From the NCBI GenBank assembly GCA_035516795.1, contig DATIZX010000091.1, forward strand, positions 1 to 14,623: 14,623 bases of DNA, given 5' to 3'. Shown piece after piece: positions 6,407 to 12,322 of this stretch; position 1 is the first letter of the stretch, and every line of letters starts with the position of its first letter. The stretch comes from DATJBF01 sp035516795 (lineage in GTDB: Bacteria; Verrucomicrobiota; Verrucomicrobiia; Palsa-1439). The notes below the pieces were generated by a model that saw nothing but the letters and a program-made list of their open reading frames with translations, was not told the origin of the DNA and did no database searches. The position numbers were made by a program, and so were the translations under genes.

Positions 6407-8020
6407 TTGAGCACAGTTCGGGAAGTTACTTATCAGCTGTTGCGCGATCTAGGAATGACGGTGATCTTCGGCAATCCCGGATCGACCGAACTGCCCTTCC
6501 TGCGCGACATGCCCGCGGACTTGCAATACGTCCTCGGGTTGCACGAACGTGCGGCCGCGGGAATGGCGCTGGGCTATTCGTTGGGTACAGGGAAAACCGT
6601 GTTCGTCAACCTGCACTCGCTTGCCAGCACCGGTAACGGACTCTCGGCGATAGCCGATGCCTGGCACGCTCACGTTCCGCTTGTCATAACTACCGGACAG
6701 CAAGACCGTCGCCAGATTCTGGCAGAGCCATTCTTGATCAGCCGTTCCGTCGAGACCGTTCGGCCATACGTAAAGTGGGTGTACGAACCGCATCGTGCGG
6801 AGGATGTTCCCGCCGCCATCGCGCGTGGTTACTATCTAGCGACACAACCACCGATGGGGCCGGTGTTCCTGTCGATCCCCATGGACGATTGGATTCACGA
6901 GTGTGCACCAGTGACGCCTCGCAAGATCAAGGCGGCGGCCTTGCCGGATTCTGCGGCGCTGGACGAGCTCGTACGCGCTCTGGATGCGAGCAAAAATCCG
7001 GCATTGATCACGGGTGCGCAGATCGAAGAGGACAATGCATGGTACGAAGCTGTGGCATTGGCGGAGCACCTCAATGCCGACGTCTTTCAGCAGCCGATTC
7101 CCCCGCGCTGGACCTTCCCGCGGACTCATCGGCTGTTTCGAGGAGGCCTCCTGCCGGCGCAGAAGCCGCTCGCCGATCAGCTTGCAGGGTACGACACAGT
7201 TGTTGTCCTGGGAGCGCCGGTTTTTCTTTACTACGCTTACGTGCCGGGTGATACCGTCAAGCCAGGCACCAAACTTTTTCAGATCACGAATTCACTGAGT
7301 GACGCAGCGGCGGCCTTGGCGGGAACTGGCATTGTCGGCAATCTCAAGTTCGCGGCAAAATACCTGCGCGATCACGCGAACGCCAGGAAGCGAATTGTTG
7401 ATGCGCAAACGCTGCCGCTGTCGCCAACGGCCAGTCATCCCATCAGTCCGGCTTACTTGTTCAGTGTTTTGAATCGCGTGATGCCGCGCGATGCGGTGAT
7501 CGCTGAGGAGTGTCCATCTTCGAAAGGCGATCTCGATCGTCATTTAATGCTCGACGAACCTGGCTCCTTCTATTCCGTCCCGAATGGCGTCCTCGGATTT
7601 GGCCTGCCTGCTGCGGTCGGGTTGCAAATGGCTCACAAACAGCGGCGAGTGGTGTGTCCTATCGGCGATGGCTCAATTCAGTATTCGATTCAGGCATTGT
7701 GGTCAGCAGTACAACAGAAAGCGCCGGTGATCGTGATCGTGTTGCGCAACGGAGACTATTCCGCATTGAAGTCATTCTGCGATTTCACGCAGGTGGGACG
7801 CAACGTAGCCGGAATGGACCTCCCGGGAATTGACATCGTCAAAATCGCGCGAGGCTACGGCATGGTGGCGCGAGAAGTGGACAAGCCCGAAGACTTGGAG
7901 CCAGCGCTCAAGGAAGCGTTCGCTGCAAAGGAAGCACGGTTGATCAGCGTGAACGTCGCCAAAGGCGGGCAGACGTGCATGGGCATGGATCAGTCGGTCA
8001 ATCCGCCGAGGTATCGGTAA
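6407..8020 (+). CDS. mdlC: Benzoylformate decarboxylase-like thiamine diphosphate enzyme
   Basis: A 537-residue ThDP enzyme expected to decarboxylate an aromatic 2-oxo acid to an aldehyde (benzoylformate to benzaldehyde in the mandelate pathway); cytoplasmic. It aligns along its length with Pseudomonas putida benzoylformate decarboxylase as I recall it. The N-terminal pyrimidine domain has FGNPGSTELPFL with Ser26, the ThDP-activating Glu47 and active-site His70, all at the same numbers as the P. putida enzyme. The middle domain includes GAPVFLYY near 269-276. The C-terminal domain carries the ThDP/Mg motif starting GDGS. Two departures stand out: the second active-site histidine (His281 in P. 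putida) is Tyr276 here, and the usual NN ending the ThDP motif is RN. It opens an operon with the two dehydrogenase subunits (31-bp gap). A related 2-oxo acid decarboxylase or lyase activity is possible. Confidence 0.88.
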   Translation: MSTVREVTYQLLRDLGMTVIFGNPGSTELPFLRDMPADLQYVLGLHERAAAGMALGYSLGTGKTVFVNLHSLASTGNGLSAIADAWHAHVPLVITTGQQDRRQILAEPFLISRSVETVRPYVKWVYEPHRAEDVPAAIARGYYLATQPPMGPVFLSIPMDDWIHECAPVTPRKIKAAALPDSAALDELVRALDASKNPALITGAQIEEDNAWYEAVALAEHLNADVFQQPIPPRWTFPRTHRLFRGGLLPAQKPLADQLAGYDTVVVLGAPVFLYYAYVPGDTVKPGTKLFQITNSLSDAAAALAGTGIVGNLKFAAKYLRDHANARKRIVDAQTLPLSPTASHPISPAYLFSVLNRVMPRDAVIAEECPSSKGDLDRHLMLDEPGSFYSVPNGVLGFGLPAAVGLQMAHKQRRVVCPIGDGSIQYSIQALWSAVQQKAPVIVIVLRNGDYSALKSFCDFTQVGRNVAGMDLPGIDIVKIARGYGMVAREVDKPEDLEPALKEAFAAKEARLISVNVAKGGQTCMGMDQSVNPPRYR

Positions 8021-8040
8021 CACGCGTCACATTCAGATTC

Positions 8041-8044
8041 AGGA
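8041..8044 (+). promoter_or_regulatory. Ribosome binding site of the small dehydrogenase subunit
   Basis: AGGA, 7 nt before the ATG at 8052, in the 31-bp gap after the ThDP-enzyme gene. It supports independent but co-transcribed translation of the small subunit. Confidence 0.55.
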
Positions 8045-8051
8045 AAATCCC

Positions 8052-8597
8052 ATGGCTGATGAAATCCTTCCGCGACGCGAGTTTTTGAAGGCCACCACGG
8101 GCCTGATAACCGGTCTGGTCGTCGCGGGCAGCCCGCTTGCTTTGATTGCTCCTGGCCGCGCCTGGGCTGTCGATCTGACGGCCTTCACGAGTCCTGAAGG
8201 AACGGTGCTGATGCGTGTTTCACGAACCATCATGCCGCACGACAAGCTTGACGATGCCGCCTACGCGCTGGTCATTCAGGCGATCGATCGTGATGCAACG
8301 AAAGATTCGAATCTCCATGGAATGATTCACGAAGGGATTGCCAGTCTCGGAAGCGGCTTCGCATCAAAGCCGGAGGCCGAACGCGTCGCAGCGCTGAAGA
8401 AAATCGAGGCTTCGGAATTCTTCAGAACAATGCGGCGGAGAACTGTCGAGATTCTTTACACCACTCCGATGGCTTACGCGTATTTCGGCTACGAGGGGGA
8501 GGCATTTACGAAAGGCGGCTATCTCACTCGCGGCTTCAATGATCTGCGCTGGCTGCCTGAAGTCCCGATTGAAGATAGCGGCCCGATGCCGATTTGA
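8052..8597 (+). CDS. Tat-exported small subunit, gluconate 2-dehydrogenase subunit 3 family
   Basis: A 181-residue protein. It starts with a twin-arginine signal: RREFLK at 8-13, a hydrophobic stretch to about 35 and likely cleavage after AWA at 39. The mature part (FTSPEGTVLMRVSRTIMPHDKLDDAAYA onward, ending in an aromatic-rich FGYEGEAF and WLPEVP region) resembles the small subunit of periplasmic FAD-dependent gluconate, glucose and sorbitol dehydrogenases. In those complexes the signal-less flavoprotein is folded in the cytoplasm and carried across by the small subunit's Tat signal. The GMC gene follows after 6 bp, which fits that pairing. I see no haem-binding CXXCH. Family call is good for the arrangement, moderate from sequence alone. 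Confidence 0.75.
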   Translation: MADEILPRREFLKATTGLITGLVVAGSPLALIAPGRAWAVDLTAFTSPEGTVLMRVSRTIMPHDKLDDAAYALVIQAIDRDATKDSNLHGMIHEGIASLGSGFASKPEAERVAALKKIEASEFFRTMRRRTVEILYTTPMAYAYFGYEGEAFTKGGYLTRGFNDLRWLPEVPIEDSGPMPI

Positions 8598-8603
8598 GCA
8601 GCT

Positions 8604-10172
8604 ATGGCAAAGATTGATCTCAATGATGCGAACGCGGTAGTGATCGTCGGCTCTGGCGCCGGGGGCGGAACGCTGGCGCACGAACTGACGCGTCGCGGAA
8701 TCAAGGTCGTTCTGCTCGAAGCGGGCAAACGGCAATCCCTCGACACGTTTTCGCAGGTTCCCGGCGAGGCCTTTGCACAACTCACGTGGCTGGACCGCCG
8801 AACTCAGAGCGGTGACTGGGGCGTGGCGCGCGATTTTCCCACGCTGCCCGTATGGCACTGCAAAACGGTGGGCGGCACGACGGTCCATTGGACAGCTTCA
8901 GCGCCGCGGCTGCAGGAATGGGAACTGCGCGCAAGAACGATTTACGGCAATGTGCCCGGCGCTTCGCTGATCGATTGGCCCATCTCTTACGCAGAACTGC
9001 AAAAGTATTACGAACTGGCTGAGTCACGACTGGGAGTGACCCGGCGCAACGGCATGCCGGGCCTGCCCGCCTCCAACAACTTCAAAGTGATGTACGCGGG
9101 GGCAAAGAAACTTGGATACAAGCAGGTCCACACCGGCCACATGGCGATCAACTCGCGGTCCTACGATGGCCGCGGATTCTGCATCCAGCAAGGCTTTTGC
9201 GTGCAGGGATGCAAGATGGGCGCGAAGTGGAGCACGCTTTATACCGACATTCCGAGCGCAGAAGCCACCGGCAACCTGGATTTGCGGATCGAGTCCACAG
9301 TCACGCGTATCGAACACGGTCCAAACGGACTCGTCAATGCTGTTGTTTATCGTGACAGCCAAGGCGAAGAGCAACGACAAAAAGCACGCCTGGTGTGCGT
9401 GGCGGGAAATGCGATCGAGACGCCACGATTGCTGCTGCTTTCAGAATCCAACAAATTTCCTCACGGCCTGGCGAACTCCTTCGGGCAGGTTGGGCGCAAC
9501 TATTGCCACCAGATCACCGGTTTCGTCTGGGGCATTTTCGAAAAGCCGGTGTATTCGTGGCGCGGAGCGACGCTGGCCGGCGTGATCGAAGATGAGGCGA
9601 TCAATAAGCCTCAGCGCGGATTTGTTGGCGGATATCGCATCGAACTGGTGGCCTTGGATCTCCCAACGCTGCCGCTGGTCGGCTTGCCTTACGGATGGGG
9701 GCGCGACTTTGCGTCGATCATGGAAGACTACCGCAATCTCGCAGGAATGTTCGTCAACGGCGAAGACCTGCCACGGTCCGACAATCGTATTACCCTGAAC
9801 TCCGGGGTGAAAGACGCTCATGGCTTGCCAGTAGCCAACGTGCACGTCGACGAACATGACAACGACCGGGCATTGCGCAGACATGCGCAAGGACAAATGT
9901 CGAAGATCTATGAGACGGTCGGCGCGAAGCGGGTGATTGTTGGTCCGACGCCCCCGGCTACTCACAACTTGTGCACTGCGCGCATGAGTGCCGATCCACG
10001 AGAGGGTGTGACCAATGCCTGGGGCCAGACTCACGACGTCAAAAACCTTTTCGTCTCAGACGGTAGCGTGCTGAGCACGCCGGGCTGCGCGAATCCGACG
10101 CTGACGATAGTGGCGTTGGCGCTGCGGCAGGCGGAGTACATCAGCCGCGAGATGAAGGCGGACAACATTTGA
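8604..10172 (+). CDS. GMC-family FAD dehydrogenase, large subunit, with putative iron-sulfur cysteines
   Basis: A 522-residue flavoprotein. The FAD-binding Rossmann motif VGSGAGGG spans 15-22, with Glu39 to bind the ribose. The GMC signature GGTTVHW is at 90-96. Near the C-terminus come THNLCTARM with the probable catalytic His454, then VSDGSVLSTPGCANPTLT with Asn497 in the place of the second catalytic residue. Cysteines 193, 199 and 203 (C-x5-C-x3-C) have the spacing of the three [3Fe-4S] ligands described in the Burkholderia FAD-glucose dehydrogenase catalytic subunit. It has no signal peptide and probably rides with the Tat small subunit encoded 6 bp upstream. Substrates of this group are alcohols, sugars or hydroxy acids; the operon suggests an aromatic or 2-hydroxy acid compound, which is inference. 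A cytochrome c subunit, usual in such complexes, is absent here. Its stop is 8 bp from the convergent symporter gene. Confidence 0.88.
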   Translation: MAKIDLNDANAVVIVGSGAGGGTLAHELTRRGIKVVLLEAGKRQSLDTFSQVPGEAFAQLTWLDRRTQSGDWGVARDFPTLPVWHCKTVGGTTVHWTASAPRLQEWELRARTIYGNVPGASLIDWPISYAELQKYYELAESRLGVTRRNGMPGLPASNNFKVMYAGAKKLGYKQVHTGHMAINSRSYDGRGFCIQQGFCVQGCKMGAKWSTLYTDIPSAEATGNLDLRIESTVTRIEHGPNGLVNAVVYRDSQGEEQRQKARLVCVAGNAIETPRLLLLSESNKFPHGLANSFGQVGRNYCHQITGFVWGIFEKPVYSWRGATLAGVIEDEAINKPQRGFVGGYRIELVALDLPTLPLVGLPYGWGRDFASIMEDYRNLAGMFVNGEDLPRSDNRITLNSGVKDAHGLPVANVHVDEHDNDRALRRHAQGQMSKIYETVGAKRVIVGPTPPATHNLCTARMSADPREGVTNAWGQTHDVKNLFVSDGSVLSTPGCANPTLTIVALALRQAEYISREMKADNI

Positions 10173-10180
10173 TCTTCGCC

Positions 10181-11785
10181 CTAGTGTCCCGAGGCCTTCT
10201 CTGCGCCTAGCCCGATGTTGGCGCGAACCATCAACTCATTGAACTTCGCCTCGGCATCTGGTTCCCCGCTCAGCAACGTTCCGATGATCGCGGCCATGAA
10301 CCCAAGAGGCACGCTGAGAATTCCGACGTTCTCCAAGGGAAACCAAGGATTAGCTTGAATCAGATGATGGACGGCGCCAGTCACGTTCGCTGCATCGATG
10401 CCCATGAAGTTCGGACCGGCAACGATCAGCACCAGGGCGGACAGCAGGCCGACCGACATGCCTGAAATCGCACCTGCCGTATTGAAGCGGCGCCAGAAGA
10501 TCGAAAGCAGAAGCACGGGGAAATTGGCGGAAGCGGCGACCGCCATCCCAAACGTTCCAAGAATACCGGCATTCGATGTCGGCCCCAGTCCGATAGCAAT
10601 GGCAATCGAAACTGCTCCCACCACCAAAGCCGCTATGCGTGCCACCAGAACCGCCTCGCCGGAATGCGCTTCCCTGCCGTGGTGAACCACGTTGATCCAG
10701 AAATCGTGGGCAAAAGAGGTTGACGCGCTGATCGTCAAGCCGGCAACTACTGCAAGGATCGTGGCAAACGCCACCGCGGAAACGATCGCGAGAAACACAT
10801 TTCCACCCAGCGTCTGCGCCAAAAGAATGCCGCTCATGTTGGTGCCACCGTGTGTGACCACGTAATCCGGCCCGACGATGACCGCAGCGCCAAGCCCGAG
10901 CACGGAAGTCATGACGTAGAAGCTGCCGATCAGGATCATGGCCCACACCACGCTGTTGCGCGCGGTTTTCGCATCAGGCACGGTATAAAACTTCACCAGA
11001 ATGTGGGGCAGGCCGGCAGTGCCGAAGACAAAGATCAATCCCAGCGAAATCAGGTCCAGCGGTCCGTGCGGCGGACGATATCGCAGACCGGGTTGAAGAA
11101 AATCGCGCACCACGGTCTCGCCGTTCTGCTGGTACATCACTTGGCTTGCGGCGGCAAAGAAGTCCAACAGGTGAAAATGAAAGTGAGCAAGCACGAGCAG
11201 CGTCAGGACCACCGCGCACGCTGACAACAGCATGGCTTTGATGATCTGCACCCAGGTGGTGGCGAGCATTCCGCCGAAGATCACGTAGATCATCATCAGA
11301 ATGCCAACGCCGATCACCGCCTGGTTGTAGGTGACTCCGGAATCGGCCAGCAGCAGGCCGACCAGCGCGCCCGCTCCGACCATCTGGGTAATCATGTAAA
11401 AGACGACGGTTGTCAGCGTGCTGATAGCGGCAAGGGCTCGCACTGGCCGAGGCCGCAGCCGGTACGCCAGCACATCACCCATCGTGTATTTCCCCGTGTT
11501 GCGCAGCGGCTCGGCAATCAGCAAAAGGATCGTCACGTACGCGACGAAGCCGCCAACCGCGTACAAAAATCCATCAAAGCCCTGCAGCGCGATGAGGCCG
11601 ACGACGCCCAGGAACGACGCGGCGCTCATGAAGTCGCCAGCAACGGCAAATCCGTTCTGCCAGGCGGTGATGCGGCGTCCGGCAGCGAAGTAAGCGCTCG
11701 CCCCACGCGAGCGCCGCGCCGCCCAGAAGGTGATCGCGAGCGTGCTGGCGATGAATGCGGCAAAAATGGCCAGCGCGAGCGTCAC
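10181..11785 (-). CDS. actP: Sodium:solute symporter (SSS), ActP-like monocarboxylate permease
   Basis: A 534-residue inner-membrane symporter with about 13 hydrophobic segments. Motifs of the acetate permease branch are visible: GDFMSAASFLG at 50-60, PLRNTGKYTMGDVLAYRLRP at about 93-112, and GTAGLPHILVKFYTVPDAKTAR at about 255-276. The start is a GTG at 11785 that overlaps the stop of the upstream DUF485 gene by 4 nt, so translation is coupled. ActP of E. coli takes up acetate and glycolate with sodium or protons and is encoded with acs and yjcH. There is no acs here. Since some SSS carriers near aromatic catabolic genes carry aryl acids, the substrate may be acetate, pyruvate or another monocarboxylate. 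The gene symbol rests on family resemblance. Its end converges on the GMC gene with an 8-bp gap. Confidence 0.88.
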   Translation of the reverse strand: MTLALAIFAAFIASTLAITFWAARRSRGASAYFAAGRRITAWQNGFAVAGDFMSAASFLGVVGLIALQGFDGFLYAVGGFVAYVTILLLIAEPLRNTGKYTMGDVLAYRLRPRPVRALAAISTLTTVVFYMITQMVGAGALVGLLLADSGVTYNQAVIGVGILMMIYVIFGGMLATTWVQIIKAMLLSACAVVLTLLVLAHFHFHLLDFFAAASQVMYQQNGETVVRDFLQPGLRYRPPHGPLDLISLGLIFVFGTAGLPHILVKFYTVPDAKTARNSVVWAMILIGSFYVMTSVLGLGAAVIVGPDYVVTHGGTNMSGILLAQTLGGNVFLAIVSAVAFATILAVVAGLTISASTSFAHDFWINVVHHGREAHSGEAVLVARIAALVVGAVSIAIAIGLGPTSNAGILGTFGMAVAASANFPVLLLSIFWRRFNTAGAISGMSVGLLSALVLIVAGPNFMGIDAANVTGAVHHLIQANPWFPLENVGILSVPLGFMAAIIGTLLSGEPDAEAKFNELMVRANIGLGAEKASGH

Positions 11786-12114
11786 GCGGGCGGCTCCTGG
11801 CGGTTGAGGTCTTCGAGAATGTCTTCAGCCAAGCTGTCGAAACGCGCGGCAGCTTTGAGGTAGAGCCAGGCGATCAGCCAGCCTACGACGAACTGCGAAA
11901 GCGCAAAAACGTAGGCCAATGTCATGGTACCGATGACGCGGGTTGACATCAGCTTGGGCGCATAGCCGACGAGGACGGGAAGAAGAAAGTAGTAAAGCAA
12001 AAAAAACAAAAAAGCCGGAACGATGAAGACTTTCTTGATCGCCATCAAGTCGCGGAACTGTGCGCTAGAGGCGACGCGATCCCACTCGTTGTGGCTGTCA
12101 CTGTCGCTAGGCAT
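11782..12114 (-). CDS. DUF485 (YjcH-like) small membrane protein
   Basis: A 110-residue protein with a hydrophilic N-terminus (MPSDSDSHNEWDRVASSAQFRDLMAIKK would be cytoplasmic) and two membrane helices: VFIVPAFLFFLLYYFLLPVLVG at about 29-50 and a second around 63-85. A charged C-terminal tail (FDSLAEDILEDLNRQEPPA) follows. FRDLMAIKK followed by a hydrophobic helix is typical of DUF485 proteins, which are almost always encoded just before an ActP-like symporter. Their function is unknown, and an accessory or assembly role for the symporter is assumed. It overlaps the next gene by 4 nt. Confidence 0.88.
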   Translation of the reverse strand: MPSDSDSHNEWDRVASSAQFRDLMAIKKVFIVPAFLFFLLYYFLLPVLVGYAPKLMSTRVIGTMTLAYVFALSQFVVGWLIAWLYLKAAARFDSLAEDILEDLNRQEPPA

Positions 12115-12124
12115 CGGCTGAGGG

Positions 12125-12130
12125 ATTGTA
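12125..12130 (-). promoter_or_regulatory. Possible -10 element of the DUF485-symporter operon
   Basis: On the reverse strand TACAAT lies 10 nt before the ATG at 12114, which would give an almost leaderless transcript. A -35 at the expected place is poor (TTTAGG), and no Shine-Dalgarno is seen before the ATG. The remainder of the gap to 12322 shows only the hairpin at 12228-12257 and AT-rich patches. Weak call. Confidence 0.25.
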
Positions 12131-12227
12131 CCGGAAGAGGTGCGCGGCCTAAAACCGAGATGCGACCTGTAAAAATCTGGGCCCGCACTCTGCGGTTAGC
12201 GAAAAACTAGAAGCTCTGAAAACTATT

Positions 12228-12257
12228 GGCAGCCCACCCGTGCAGCGATGGGCTGCC
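12228..12257 (-). terminator. Hairpin terminator after the Ig-like repeat protein gene
   Basis: GGCAGCCCA (12228-12236) and TGGGCTGCC (12249-12257) form a perfect 9-bp stem with a 12-nt loop. On the reverse strand the hairpin is followed within a few bases by TTTT, 66 bp beyond the stop codon at 12323. It separates the repeat-protein gene from the DUF485-symporter operon. The T-run is short, so termination may be partial. Confidence 0.5.
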
Positions 12258-12322
12258 CAATCTCGGGCCAAACGCAAAGCACGCTCAAACTACCGCGATC
12301 GATCTCTCACGTACCGTCATGC

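Noticed and set aside
8364..8888. 174-codon reverse-strand ORF across the small-subunit/GMC junction
   Set aside because: It is antisense to two well-supported genes and its translation has no recognisable domain; a codon-bias shadow.
9441..10034. 197-codon reverse-strand ORF inside the GMC gene
   Set aside because: Shadow of a GC-rich coding region; no domain features.
10350..10946. 198-codon reverse-strand ORF inside the symporter gene
   Set aside because: Alternative frame of the symporter; the symporter frame shows the membrane segments and family motifs, this one does not.
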